From assembly GCF_008704395.1 (NCBI RefSeq), contig NZ_CP023695.1:3162001-3226000 (forward strand): 64,000 nucleotides of DNA, read 5' to 3'. The translations under genes were made by a program, and so were the position numbers. Source of the stretch: Streptomyces alboniger (GTDB lineage Bacteria > Actinomycetota > Actinomycetes > Streptomycetales > Streptomycetaceae). Positions 34,430-43,600 of this stretch are shown here, in pieces (within the stretch, counting starts at the first letter, position 1; each line of letters starts with the position of its first letter). The notes beneath the pieces were generated by a model. The model worked only from the letters and a program-made list of their open reading frames with translations. It ran no database searches and had not been told where the DNA came from.

Positions 34430-35830
34430 ATGGCCCACGACGAGGACGACCAGCAGACGGACCAGGACGACCAGCGGACACAGGTACTCCCGACAGGCGC
34501 CGCAGCCCCCGCCGCCCGCCGCGACCAGGCCGTCCGAGCCGCCGTCGAACAGGGAGTCGTCGGTCCCGCCGCCCCCCTCGCGGGCCTCCTCGACATCGCC
34601 GGCATCCGCGCGAGCGCCGCGGCCCTGCGGGACGCCTTCGAGACGGTCACCCCGCCCGGCACCCCCGTCCTGCACGCCTTCGCCGTGAAGGCCACCCCAC
34701 TCGTCCCGGTCCTGCGGCTGCTGCGCTCCTCGGGCATCGGCGCCGAGGTGGCGAGCCCCGGCGAGCTGGCCCTGGCGCGGGCCGCCGGTGTCACGCCCGC
34801 CGACACGGTCCTCGACTCCCCCGCCAAGACACCCGCCGAACTGCGCCAGGCCCTCGCGCTCGGCATCGCCGTCAACGCCGACAACCCGCAGGAGCTGGCC
34901 CGCATCGACTCCCTGGTCGGGTCGGCGCCGACCGGCTCACCCGTCGGACTGCGCGTGAACCCGCAGATCGGCGGCGGCGCGATCGGCGCCCTCTCGACGG
35001 CGACGCCCACCTCCAAGTTCGGCATCCCGCTGCGCGACGAGGGCGCCAGGGAGTGGGTGATCGGGGCATGCCTCGACCGGCCGTGGCTGACCCGTCTGCA
35101 CGCGCACTCGGGGTCGCAGGGCATGCCGCTGGAGATGATGGTGCGCGGGGTCGGAGCGACGTACGAACTGGCCGAGGAGATCAACGAACGCGCCGGGCGG
35201 CGTCAGATCGACACGATCGACATCGGCGGCGGTCTGCCCGTCAACTTCGGCTCGGACGAGGAGAGCCCGACCCACGCGCAGTACGCGCGGCGCCTGAAGG
35301 CGCGGTTGCCGGGGCTGCTCGACGGGCGGTACGGCCTGGTGACCGAGTTCGGCCGCTCGCTGCTCGCCAAGCACGGCACGCTCCTCGCCCGCGTCGAGTA
35401 CGCGAAGAAGGCGGGCGGCAGGCCCATCGCGGTGACGCACGCGGGCGTCCAGGTGGCGACGCGGACGGTGTACGCGCCGCTGTCGTGGCCGCTGCGGATC
35501 GCCGCGTACGACGCGAAGGGGCGGCCCAAGAGCGGGCCCGCCGTCGGCCAGGACATCGCGGGCCCGGCCTGCTTCGCGGGCGACCTGCTCGCCGAGAACC
35601 GGCCGCTGCCGCTGCTCGAACAGGGCGACTACGTGGCCGCGTTGGACACGGGCGCCTACTACTTCGCGGCCCACTACTCGTACAACAGCCTCGCAAGGCC
35701 CGGTATCTACGGCTTCACGACCCACGCCGACGAGGTGCGGTTCGCCGCCGCGCGGGAGCCGCAGACGGTCGACGAGATCGTGGCGGAGGCGGGCGGGGGC
35801 GCCGAGCGGGACGCGCTGCGGTATCTGTAG
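34430..35830 (+). CDS. Fold-type III PLP decarboxylase (diaminopimelate decarboxylase-like)
   Basis: A 466-residue alanine-racemase-fold PLP enzyme. K87 in HAFAVKATPL forms the aldimine, and HAHSGSQGMPLEMM, DIGGGLPVNFGSD, EFGRSLLAKHGT and GPACFAGDLLAENRPLP are phosphate and substrate contacts. It resembles diaminopimelate or ornithine/arginine decarboxylases, but no lysine biosynthesis gene is adjacent, so the substrate is uncertain. The N-terminal 22 residues are an acidic Gln/Asp-rich extension. It is divergent from hutU, and the permease 122 bp downstream is likely co-expressed, suggesting a product-linked transport. Confidence 0.9.
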   Translation: MAHDEDDQQTDQDDQRTQVLPTGAAAPAARRDQAVRAAVEQGVVGPAAPLAGLLDIAGIRASAAALRDAFETVTPPGTPVLHAFAVKATPLVPVLRLLRSSGIGAEVASPGELALARAAGVTPADTVLDSPAKTPAELRQALALGIAVNADNPQELARIDSLVGSAPTGSPVGLRVNPQIGGGAIGALSTATPTSKFGIPLRDEGAREWVIGACLDRPWLTRLHAHSGSQGMPLEMMVRGVGATYELAEEINERAGRRQIDTIDIGGGLPVNFGSDEESPTHAQYARRLKARLPGLLDGRYGLVTEFGRSLLAKHGTLLARVEYAKKAGGRPIAVTHAGVQVATRTVYAPLSWPLRIAAYDAKGRPKSGPAVGQDIAGPACFAGDLLAENRPLPLLEQGDYVAALDTGAYYFAAHYSYNSLARPGIYGFTTHADEVRFAAAREPQTVDEIVAEAGGGAERDALRYL

Positions 35831-35952
35831 CGCCCCTGACGGCGCGCACGTGCGAGGCCGCTCCCAGGCTCTGAGGTTGCTCAACTCGCGCATAGTGACG
35901 TGGCTCACGGGCAGACCCCTTCTCCCAGGCCACGTTCTCGGGGGAGGCACCT

Positions 35953-37320
35953 GTGACGACATCCGGCACGCCCACCGCCGCACCACAGCCGGCGGAGGAA
36001 CCCACGCTGCACCGGGCCATCGGCCCCAAGCTGCTGATCCTCTTCGTGATCGGCGACATCCTCGGCACGGGCATCTACGCCACCACCGGCAAGGTCGCGG
36101 GAAAGGTCGGCGGCGCGCTCTGGCTGCCGTTCGCGATCGGGTTCGTCGTGGCGATCCTGACGGCGGCCTCGTACGTCGAACTGGTCGGGAAGTACCCGAA
36201 GGCCGCCGGGGCCGCGCTCTACACCCAGAAGGCGTTCAAGACGCCGTTCCTCACCTTCATCATCGCCTTCATGGTGATGTGCTCGGGGCTCTCGTCCGCG
36301 AGCGCCGCGGCCCGCGCCTTCAGCGGTGACTACCTCGCCGAGCTGACGGGCGACGCGCTGCCGCCGACGCTGATCGCGATCACGTTCATCGTGCTGCTGG
36401 CGGCGCTGAACATGCGGGGCGTCTCCGAGTCCGTGAAGACCAACGTGGTCCTGACCCTCGTCGAACTGACCGGCCTCGCGATCATCCTGGGGATCGGCGC
36501 GTACGCCGTACTGTCCGGGGACGGCTCACCCTCGCGCCTCACCGAGTTCGAGGCCGGGGGCGGCACCGCGTACGCCCTGATGACCGGGGTGCTCGGCGCG
36601 ACCGCGCTCGGCTTCTTCGCCTTCGTCGGCTTCGAGGACTCGGTGAACATGGCCGAGGAGACCAAGGACCCGGTGCGCACCTTCCCCCGCGCGATCTTCA
36701 TCGGGGTCGCGGTGACGGGCACGATCTACGTCCTGGTGGCGCTGGTCTCCTCGCTCCTGGTCGACTCCGGCACGCTGGCCGGTTCGAGCGGCCCCCTGCT
36801 GGAGGTCGTGAAGGCGGGCGGCGTCGACTTCCCGCACAAACTCTTCGCGCTGATCGCCCTGTTCGCGGTCACCAACTCGGCACTGATCAACATCATGATG
36901 GCCTCCCGCCTCTGTTACGGCATGGCCAACGAACGCATCCTGCCGCGCGCCATGGGCCGCGTACTCTCCAGGCGCCGCACCCCGGTCGTCGGCATCGTCT
37001 TCGTCTCCGTGCTGGCGATCGGCCTGGTCTCGACGGGCGAGATCGAGGGGCTCGGCGACACGACGGCGTTCCTGCTGCTGTGCGTGTTCGCGGTGGTCAA
37101 CGTGGCGGTGCTCGTCCTGCGCAAGGACCGCGTCGACCACGCGCACTTCCGTACCCCCACCGTCCTGCCGGTCCTCGGCGCGATCACGGCCCTGATCCTC
37201 GCGAGCCCGCTGGCGGACCGCCCGGCGGAGGTCTACATCCGTGCGGGCGTCCTGATCGCGATCGGGGTCGTGCTGTGGGTGGTCAACAAGGCGGTGATGA
37301 GGGGACGGGACGAGGAGTGA
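35953..37320 (+). CDS. APC-family amino acid permease
   Basis: A 455-residue amino acid-polyamine-organocation transporter with about 12 transmembrane helices. Typical features are the helix-1 break FVIGDILGTGIYATTGKVAGKVGG, SYVELVGKYPKAAGAALYTQKAF and GFFAFVGFEDSVNMAEETKDPVRTFP. GTG 35953 follows GGGGAGG by 6 bp. It stands after the PLP decarboxylase on the same strand; import of an amino acid or exchange with the decarboxylation product is an inference. Confidence 0.93.
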   Translation: MTTSGTPTAAPQPAEEPTLHRAIGPKLLILFVIGDILGTGIYATTGKVAGKVGGALWLPFAIGFVVAILTAASYVELVGKYPKAAGAALYTQKAFKTPFLTFIIAFMVMCSGLSSASAAARAFSGDYLAELTGDALPPTLIAITFIVLLAALNMRGVSESVKTNVVLTLVELTGLAIILGIGAYAVLSGDGSPSRLTEFEAGGGTAYALMTGVLGATALGFFAFVGFEDSVNMAEETKDPVRTFPRAIFIGVAVTGTIYVLVALVSSLLVDSGTLAGSSGPLLEVVKAGGVDFPHKLFALIALFAVTNSALINIMMASRLCYGMANERILPRAMGRVLSRRRTPVVGIVFVSVLAIGLVSTGEIEGLGDTTAFLLLCVFAVVNVAVLVLRKDRVDHAHFRTPTVLPVLGAITALILASPLADRPAEVYIRAGVLIAIGVVLWVVNKAVMRGRDEE

Positions 37321-37331
37321 GCTGCGCTGCG

Positions 37332-37380
37332 CTCTGCTCGTTCCGCTCTGCTCGTTCCGCTCTGCTCGTTCCGCTCTGCT
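37332..37380. repeat. 14-bp tandem repeat, 3.5 copies
   Basis: ctctgctcgttccg is repeated at 37332, 37346 and 37360 with a partial copy at 37374. It follows the permease stop directly. It looks like a slippage array in the short gap before the next gene. Confidence 0.85.
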
Positions 37381-37431
37381 GAGGGCTAATACCGGCGCGC
37401 CCGGAGCCGGCGATCACTACGGTCCGTTCAC

Positions 37432-38187
37432 ATGACTCATACGACGCATGTGACGGCGACGACGGCGATCACGACGCGCACGGTCGAGTACCCGGCCGAC
37501 GGCCTGACGATGGTCGGGCACCTCGCGCTCCCGGCCGGTACCGACCGCAGGCCCGCGGTCCTGATCGGGCCCGAGGGCCCGGGCCTGAACGACTTCCAGC
37601 GTCGCCGGGCCGACGCTCTCGCCGAACTGGGTTACGTGGCACTGGCCTTCGACATCAACGGCGGGCGCTGGTTCACCGACCCCCAGGAGATGCTGGCCCA
37701 CACGACCCCGCTGCTCGCCGACCCCGACCGGATGCGGGGCATCGGCCACGCGGCGCTCGACGTGCTGCTCGCGGAACCGCGTACCGACCCCGACAGGATC
37801 GCCGGCATCGGCTACGGCACCGGGGGCGCGATCGTGCTGGAACTCGGGCGTGCCGGCGTCGACCTGCGCGCGATCGGGACGGTCAACGCGCTCCTCACGG
37901 GCCGGCCGGGCGAGGCGGCGCGCATTCGCTGCCCGGTGTGGGCCGGGGTCGGCTCGGAGGACCCGATCATGCCGCCCGCACAGCGGGACGCGTTCGCCGC
38001 CGAGATGCAGGCCGCGGGCGTCGACTGGCGCCTCGTGGTCTACGGCGGCGCGCTGCACGCCTTCCACCACCCGCGGATCGACCATGAGCAGACCGTCCTC
38101 CCCGGCATCGGCCCCCACCCGCTGCACGCGCAACGAGCCTGGCAGGACATCGTCGGCCTGCTCGCGGAGTGCGTGCCCGTGACGTGA
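37432..38187 (+). CDS. Dienelactone-hydrolase-like protein without nucleophile
   Basis: A 251-residue alpha/beta protein of the dienelactone hydrolase family. Strand and cap features (RPAVLIGPEGPGLNDFQRRRADALAELGYVALAFDINGG), the acid in GVGSEDPIMPPAQRD and the His in YGGALHAFHHP are recognisable. The nucleophile elbow, GYCxGG in catalytic members, reads G-Y-G-T-G-G here, so the Cys is Gly. The gene is otherwise intact and appropriately sized, so it may bind rather than hydrolyse substrate, or use another residue. An odd N-terminus contains repeated Thr (TTHVTATTAITTRTVEY). Confidence 0.88.
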   Translation: MTHTTHVTATTAITTRTVEYPADGLTMVGHLALPAGTDRRPAVLIGPEGPGLNDFQRRRADALAELGYVALAFDINGGRWFTDPQEMLAHTTPLLADPDRMRGIGHAALDVLLAEPRTDPDRIAGIGYGTGGAIVLELGRAGVDLRAIGTVNALLTGRPGEAARIRCPVWAGVGSEDPIMPPAQRDAFAAEMQAAGVDWRLVVYGGALHAFHHPRIDHEQTVLPGIGPHPLHAQRAWQDIVGLLAECVPVT

Positions 38188-38489
38188 CGGAGTGATCCGC
38201 GAGGCAGCGGCGGTTCAGGACCGAGGCCCGGCCCGCCGCCCACGCACCCACGGAGGCGGCGCGACGCCGTCGGCCGGCGCACCGGGTACCCGCCCGCGAC
38301 GGACTGGCTGATTCACCCGACGGCCGCGGTTCGGAACCGAGACGCGGGCCCGGCGGCCGCACGGCCCCAGGGGCAGGCGGCGCCGGGGCCCGCGGGCACG
38401 ACAGCGCCCACCTGCCCACCGAATGCCCGCCCGCCACGGGCTGATCCGCTCGGCAACCACCGTTCAGGACCGAGCTGCGGGCCCTTCGG
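38188..38489. repeat. Three degenerate copies of a ~120-bp intergenic unit
   Basis: The 302-bp gap has no gene. Similar segments start at 38192 (gtgatccgcgaggcagc), 38308 (ctgattcacccgacggc) and 38441 (ctgatccgctcggcaacc), each followed by a variant of cggttcaggaccgag then g-rich sequence. Copies 2 and 3 are also preceded by cccgcccg-c/c-acgg. The period is about 116-133 bp. They converge on two genes and could form terminator hairpins. Confidence 0.65.
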
Positions 38490-39077
38490 TCACGCTGGTG
38501 CGGAAGCCGTGCGGCGTCGGGCCCCGCCCGGTGCCGCGTCGCCCGCTGCCGGGCCCGTCGTGCGGTACGCCTTGGCCGTCTTGCCCGCGGGGGCGCCCGC
38601 GCCGCGGTCGAGCCAGTCGACGCGTACCCACAGCAGTACGTCGCCGTCCTCCTCGCGGCGGCCGAGCCAGGCCGCCTTCGCCCACAGGCCCGCGCCCGCG
38701 CCCGCCAGGACCGCTCCGCCCGCCGCGGGGACGGCGAAGCCGCTGGTGAGTGCGGCGAGGAAGGCTGCGGCGAGCCACCAGCGGTGGCCCCGGCGCCAGT
38801 TGCGTACGGTCACGGAGCGGCTCTGAAGCACGTCGTACTTCCCGGCGCGGGTTGCCTCACGGGCCAGAGCGAGGTAGCGCTTCCTACGGGCGTACGCGAT
38901 GACGGCGGCGGTCACGAGGAAGAGCGCCGCTCCGGCGAACGCGCCGATACGGCGGCTCGTGAGCCCGTCCGGCAGCGCCCCGGCACCGGCGGCCGCCACC
39001 CCCAGCCACCACAGGGGCGCGGCCCCGGCCCGCACCACCACCGGCACCCTCGCCAGCCCATGTCCACCGCGTCCCAC
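38490..39077 (-). CDS. Hypothetical membrane protein
   Basis: A 195-residue protein with about four hydrophobic segments in two pairs (PLWWLGVAAAGAGALP and IGAFAGAALFLVTAAVIAYA, then WWLAAAFLAALTSGFAVPAA and AGGAVLAGAGAGLWAKAAW), separated by basic loops rich in Arg. GTG 39077 has GGGAGG 4 bp upstream. The C-terminal 40 residues are basic and Ala-rich. It follows the SARP gene by 83 bp on the same strand, but no domain reveals its function. Confidence 0.7.
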   Translation of the reverse strand: MGRGGHGLARVPVVVRAGAAPLWWLGVAAAGAGALPDGLTSRRIGAFAGAALFLVTAAVIAYARRKRYLALAREATRAGKYDVLQSRSVTVRNWRRGHRWWLAAAFLAALTSGFAVPAAGGAVLAGAGAGLWAKAAWLGRREEDGDVLLWVRVDWLDRGAGAPAGKTAKAYRTTGPAAGDAAPGGARRRTASAPA

Positions 39078-39160
39078 GTCGCCTCCCGCTCCCGTGCCTC
39101 CTGCCGTGCTGCTTCGGCGCAGGAGGGTAGCGCCGGAATCTGAGGAGAGGGTGAGAATCG

Positions 39161-42100
39161 TCAGGCTTCCAGTGAGCGCGCGAGGCGGAACTGCCGCTCG
39201 GCCTCCACCGGGTCGCCCGCTGCCGCGTACGTGCGTCCGAGGCGGCGCCGGACCTCCATCTCCAGGGGCCTGCTGGTGTGCTCGGTGAGCGTGGCAAGGG
39301 CCTCCCGTTGGAGGGTGATGGCGAGCGGCAGGTCCCCGTGGCCGTGTTCCGCGGCGCCGAGCAGGGACAGGCTCGTCGCGCGCAGTTGCAGGTCGCCGAC
39401 CTCCTGGGCCAGTTCCACCGCCCGCCGGGCCAGGTCCTTGACCTCGGTGTGCCGGCCGAGTGCCAGGTAGGCCTCGGCGGTGAAGCACAGGGTCTTGCTG
39501 ATCATTCTGGGGCGGCCGATCTTCTCGGCGAAGGTGAGGGAGGTGGCGTAGTACGTGAGGGCCTCCTCGTGCCGGCCCTGCTGGTCGCGGAGGGCGCCGA
39601 GATTGCAGGTCGACATCCCGGCCAGCCAGTCGTCGTCGAGCCGGGCCGCCATTTCGATGACCTCGTTCAGATGGGCGACCGCTTCCGGGAAGCGGCCCAG
39701 CGCGCGCTCCGCGGCGCCCATGCCGGCGGTCGCCCGGGCCTGTTCACGCAGGTCGCCCTGGTGGCGGGCGAGGCGCAGCGCGTCGGTGCACCAGGCGTGC
39801 GCCTGCTTGAAGCGTCCCTGGTAGATGTCCGCGATGGCCAGGCAGTTGCGCAGGGAGGAGGGCATCCGCCGGTCGTCGGCCAGGTCGGCGCCGGGCAGCG
39901 CGAGCTCCAGGGCGGAGCGGCACTCGTGGTAGCGGCCCTGGCGGACCAGCGGGTCGACCAGGGACTCGGCGATCCAGCAGGCATGGTCGTGCTGCCCGGC
40001 GGCGGCCGCGAAAGCGACCACGTCGAGCAGTTGGGCGCCCGCGGCCTCCAGCCACGCGTCGGCTTCCCGCCAGTCCGAGAAGGGGGAGCGGGAGACGTCG
40101 GGGCCGGTCGGGAAGCCCTCGGGGCCCCAGTCGCTGGCGATACGACCCGCGGCCGTATAGAGGTGCAGCACGGCGGCGCGGTCCGCAGCGGCCTCCTCGG
40201 GCACGGCGGCGGCGAGGCGGCGCGTGTGGTCGCGTACGAGATCGTGCAGCCGGTAGCGGCTGGGCCGGGGCTGCTGCAACAGGCTCGCGTCGACCAGGCG
40301 TTCCAGAAGATCCTCGGTGTCCTGGAACGAGCGGCCCAGCATGACGGCGGGGGTGAGCCCGTCGAACTCGGCGGTCGGCGACTGCCCCAACGCCCGGAAG
40401 CCGCGCCGCAGTTCGGGGGCGAGCAGGTCGTAGGACATCCGGAAGGCGGCTTCCACGCTGCGGTCCTCGGCCCGCAGCTCGCCCAGGCGGCGCTCGTCGT
40501 CCGACATCCGGCCGACCAGGTGGGCCAGCGTCCAGGACGGGCGGTTCTGCAACCGGGCCCCGGCGATGCGCAGCGCCAGCGGGAGGCCGCCGCAGCGGCG
40601 GGCGAGTTCCTGCGCGGCCTCCGGTTCCTGTTCGGCGCGCGGCTCGCCGAGGAGGCGCGCGAGCAGGGTGACCGCCTCGCCCGTGTCCAGCGGCTCCACG
40701 GTGAGCCGCCGGTCGGCGTCGAGACCGGGCAGGCGCTGGCGCCCGGCCACAAGGACCCGGCTGCCCGGGCCGGCGGGCAGCAAGGGGCGCACCTGCTCCG
40801 CGCTGAGGGCGTCGTCCACGACCAGCAGCAGCCGCAGGGAACTGGTGGCGGCGCGCCAGGCGGTCACCAAGTCGTGCAGCTCATCGGGGAGTTCGTCGCC
40901 GACGCCGTTGACGGCACGAAGCAGCCGGTGCAGCGCGCGCTGCGGGCGCAGGCTCTCGTGGGGGGCGCCGTGCGTGTGCAGGTCCACGAAGAGGCAGCCG
41001 TCCGGGTACTGGTCGTGGAGCGTCCAGGCGGCGCGGACCAGCAGCGCGGTCTTGCCGACGCCTGCCGTGCCGTCGACGGCGGCCACGGAGACGGAGCCGG
41101 GGGCCGCCGGCGCGGTGAGCAGGGCGAGCTCCCGCTCCCGGCCGATGAGGCAGGCGGTGTCGCCGGGGAGTTCGTTGCGGCGGGGGCGGGAGGGGGGTGT
41201 GGGGGATGCGGGCGGGGCACTCTCGGGGGGCGGTACTGGCGTGGGCGCCGGTGCCGGTGCGGCTGCCGCTCCGGGCGGCACCTGCGCGGCCACCGGGCCC
41301 GTGGCGCGGGGTGCGGACGAGGCGGCCGGTGCGGGCGGGGAACTCTCGGGTGGGGGTACTGGCGTGGGCGCCGGTGCCGGTGCGGCTGCCGCTCCGGGCG
41401 GCACCTGCGCGGCCGCGGGGCCCGTGGCGCGGGGCGAGGTCCGGCCGAGCAGCAGCAGATCGTCCCGGCGCAGCACACCCTGGTGCACCCGGCACAGCTC
41501 CTCGCCGGGCTCCACTCCCAGTTCGTCACGGAGCCGGTCCCGGGTCTCCTGGAAGACGGCGAGCGCTTCGGCCTGTCGGCCGCTGCCGTACAGCGCGCGC
41601 ATCCGCAGGGCGGCGAGTGGTTCGTCGTGCGGCTGCGCCGCGGGCGCGGCCAGCAGCCCGTCCAGAGCCTCCGCGTACCGCCCCAGGAGCAGCAGGCACT
41701 CAGCCCGCTCCTGGTGGAGGGTGCGCCGCTGCCGGACGAGACGTCGGCGCTCGGCCTCGGCGAGTGGTCCTGGCAGCCCTGCTAGGGGCTCCCCGCGGAA
41801 CAGGTCCAGTGCCCGCGTACAGCTGTCGAGCGCGGCGGTGAGGTCGCCCGCGGCTCTCGCGCCGCGCGCCACGGCGGACCGCCGGGCCAACTCCCGGATA
41901 TCCGTTCGGACTTCGCCCGGTACGAAGCGGTAGCCGCCGCGCTCACCGCGGATCACGGAGTCGGCGGGGCCGGCGCCGGGCGCGTCCAACGCCTTGCGCA
42001 GGGGGTAGACGTAGCTGGGCAGGACCCGGCGGCCCGTGCCCGGGGGTTCGAGTCCCCATACGTCGTCGAGGAGTTGCTGATGGGTGACCAGTGCTTCGGT

Positions 42101-42541
42101 ACGCAGGACCAGTGCGGCCAACACCGCCTGACGCCGCACGGGCCCCAGGTCGAGAGGCACCTCGCCGCGGTGGGCGCGGACGGGTCCGAGCAGGGCGAGG
42201 CGCAGGGGGCCTGCGGCCGCCTCAACGGTCGCACCGGCCACGTCTCCCGGGTACACCTGGCCTCCCGCACCCGCCGGGCCCGTGTCACCTGCCGCGCCTC
42301 CCGCGCCCACCAGGCCCGCATCGCCCGCATCGCCCGCATCGCCCGCATCACCCGCTGAGGCCGGACCGCCCGCCGCACCTCCCGGGCCCGCCCGGCCTCC
42401 CCGGTCCGCCGGGTCCGCCGGGCCAACCGCGTCCGGCCAGCACCCCGCACCCCGTACGCCCCCCGCATCCCTCGCGTCCCCGGCATCCCCCACATCCCCC
42501 GCCTCCGCCGCGCCCCCTGCATCCATCCCATGCGTACTCAC
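39161..42541 (-). CDS. SARP/AfsR-type regulator with NB-ARC and TPR domains
   Basis: A 1126-residue regulator. Residues 1-112 are a low-complexity Gly/Ala/Asp stretch including four GDA repeats; residues 113-210 are an OmpR-type DNA-binding domain (LRLALLGPVRAHRGEVPLDLGPVRRQAVLAALVLR); 215-360 a bacterial transcriptional activator domain; then two copies of a 41-residue Pro/Ala linker; an NTPase of the NB-ARC/STAND type (VDGTAGVGKTALLVRAAWTL Walker A, LLLVVDDA Walker B); and C-terminal TPRs. GTG 42541 has GGGGGAG 6 bp upstream. AfsR-like proteins switch on antibiotic and developmental genes and are often Ser/Thr-phosphorylated; two kinases are close by. No antibiotic cluster is in the window. 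Confidence 0.92.
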   Translation of the reverse strand: MSTHGMDAGGAAEAGDVGDAGDARDAGGVRGAGCWPDAVGPADPADRGGRAGPGGAAGGPASAGDAGDAGDAGDAGLVGAGGAAGDTGPAGAGGQVYPGDVAGATVEAAAGPLRLALLGPVRAHRGEVPLDLGPVRRQAVLAALVLRTEALVTHQQLLDDVWGLEPPGTGRRVLPSYVYPLRKALDAPGAGPADSVIRGERGGYRFVPGEVRTDIRELARRSAVARGARAAGDLTAALDSCTRALDLFRGEPLAGLPGPLAEAERRRLVRQRRTLHQERAECLLLLGRYAEALDGLLAAPAAQPHDEPLAALRMRALYGSGRQAEALAVFQETRDRLRDELGVEPGEELCRVHQGVLRRDDLLLLGRTSPRATGPAAAQVPPGAAAAPAPAPTPVPPPESSPPAPAASSAPRATGPVAAQVPPGAAAAPAPAPTPVPPPESAPPASPTPPSRPRRNELPGDTACLIGRERELALLTAPAAPGSVSVAAVDGTAGVGKTALLVRAAWTLHDQYPDGCLFVDLHTHGAPHESLRPQRALHRLLRAVNGVGDELPDELHDLVTAWRAATSSLRLLLVVDDALSAEQVRPLLPAGPGSRVLVAGRQRLPGLDADRRLTVEPLDTGEAVTLLARLLGEPRAEQEPEAAQELARRCGGLPLALRIAGARLQNRPSWTLAHLVGRMSDDERRLGELRAEDRSVEAAFRMSYDLLAPELRRGFRALGQSPTAEFDGLTPAVMLGRSFQDTEDLLERLVDASLLQQPRPSRYRLHDLVRDHTRRLAAAVPEEAAADRAAVLHLYTAAGRIASDWGPEGFPTGPDVSRSPFSDWREADAWLEAAGAQLLDVVAFAAAAGQHDHACWIAESLVDPLVRQGRYHECRSALELALPGADLADDRRMPSSLRNCLAIADIYQGRFKQAHAWCTDALRLARHQGDLREQARATAGMGAAERALGRFPEAVAHLNEVIEMAARLDDDWLAGMSTCNLGALRDQQGRHEEALTYYATSLTFAEKIGRPRMISKTLCFTAEAYLALGRHTEVKDLARRAVELAQEVGDLQLRATSLSLLGAAEHGHGDLPLAITLQREALATLTEHTSRPLEMEVRRRLGRTYAAAGDPVEAERQFRLARSLEA

Positions 42542-42708
42542 CCGAACTCCCCCCGTGATCCACGCACTTCCCCGCAGCTCCCTGCGGTTCCCCGTTTCCC
42601 TGCGGCAGCCGAATCCTCTGCTTCAGCAGAATTTCATCGGCATTGCAGTGTCTCGCGAGAGGGTTCGGCGCGTCGTGTCCGGTCCCGGTCAAGGAAGCGA
42701 GCTGTGCC

Positions 42709-43584
42709 GTGAGTGAGAACCCGCACGTGGACCCCCGGCAGGGCTTCGGCGCGAGCCCCCAGGGCTCCCAGGGCCACCAGGGCCCCGGTCAGGCGCCGCC
42801 CCCGATGCCCGGCCAGGCGCCACCGCCCGTCCCGCCGCAGGCGCCGAACGCACCTTCGGCCTGGTCGCAGCCTGTTCCGCCGGGCAACCCCGGCGGCCCC
42901 GGCGACTCGGGCCCGCCCGGCGGCCGGCGCGTCTGGCTGATCGGTGGCGCCGCGGCCCTCGCCGTGGCCGTCATCGTCGGCGTGGTCGTCGTCACGTCGG
43001 GGGACGACGACAAGGGGGATACCGCGGCGAGCAAGCCCCCGAGCGCACCGGGCGGCGCCGCCAAGCCCAAGGCGCCCTCGGTGGGGAAGTCGTTCACCAA
43101 GGTGCCCAAGGGGTGCGAGCTGATCAAGGCGTCGACCATCGAGAAGATCGCGCCCGGCGGCAACAAGTGCACGCCCGGCCTGATGGACAAGAAGGACCTG
43201 CCCACGATGATCACCAGAATGCCGAGGTGGGAGCCCAATGACTACGGCGGCCCCTACCAGAGCCTGACCGTGAGCCTCACCGTCAGCGCGGGCGTCAAGG
43301 GCCAGTACGACCTCAAGAAGAAGACGGCTCTCAGCGACCTCAGCGGTCTGCGCAAGGTGGAGGGATCCAAGCCGGTCAGCGGACTCGGTGAGGAGGCCGT
43401 CGTCGTCAGCACCATCGACGCCCAGGGCGGGTCACTGGCCGTGAGCGAGGTGGTCGTCCGTGAGGGCAACGCCGCGCTCGCCGTGGACTTCACCTACAGC
43501 CGGGAATCCTCCGACACCACCCGGAAACAGGCCGAGGACGCCGCCGTCGCCGCCGCCCGCGACGTGCTCGCCTCGATGAGCTGA
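42709..43584 (+). CDS. Proline-rich membrane-anchored protein
   Basis: A 291-residue protein with a Pro/Gln/Gly-rich cytoplasmic N-terminus (1-72), one transmembrane helix (74-96, WLIGGAAALAVAVIVGVVVV), and an extracellular domain with C134 and C151 likely bridged (SFTKVPKGCELIKASTIEKIAPGGNKCTPG). GTG 42709 follows AAGGA. It lies upstream of two kinases on the same strand with a 16-bp gap and is divergent from the SARP gene. It may be a sensor or substrate for the kinases, but that is context only. No catalytic motif. Confidence 0.8.
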   Translation: MSENPHVDPRQGFGASPQGSQGHQGPGQAPPPMPGQAPPPVPPQAPNAPSAWSQPVPPGNPGGPGDSGPPGGRRVWLIGGAAALAVAVIVGVVVVTSGDDDKGDTAASKPPSAPGGAAKPKAPSVGKSFTKVPKGCELIKASTIEKIAPGGNKCTPGLMDKKDLPTMITRMPRWEPNDYGGPYQSLTVSLTVSAGVKGQYDLKKKTALSDLSGLRKVEGSKPVSGLGEEAVVVSTIDAQGGSLAVSEVVVREGNAALAVDFTYSRESSDTTRKQAEDAAVAAARDVLASMS

Positions 43585-43600
43585 CCGCCGCGACGACGAC

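Noticed and set aside
34430..35830. Naming the PLP enzyme lysA
   Set aside because: Fold and motifs fit diaminopimelate decarboxylase, but context (hut operon, permease) and the altered active-site motif GPACFAGD make the substrate uncertain.
38188..38489. Three-copy repeat as a CRISPR or tRNA cluster
   Set aside because: Copies are degenerate and unevenly spaced, no cas genes are present, and no cloverleaf forms around the ggttc core.
42309..42353. gcccgcatc array as a possible CRISPR
   Set aside because: Units are contiguous, without spacers, and lie in the coding frame of the SARP N-terminal repeat.
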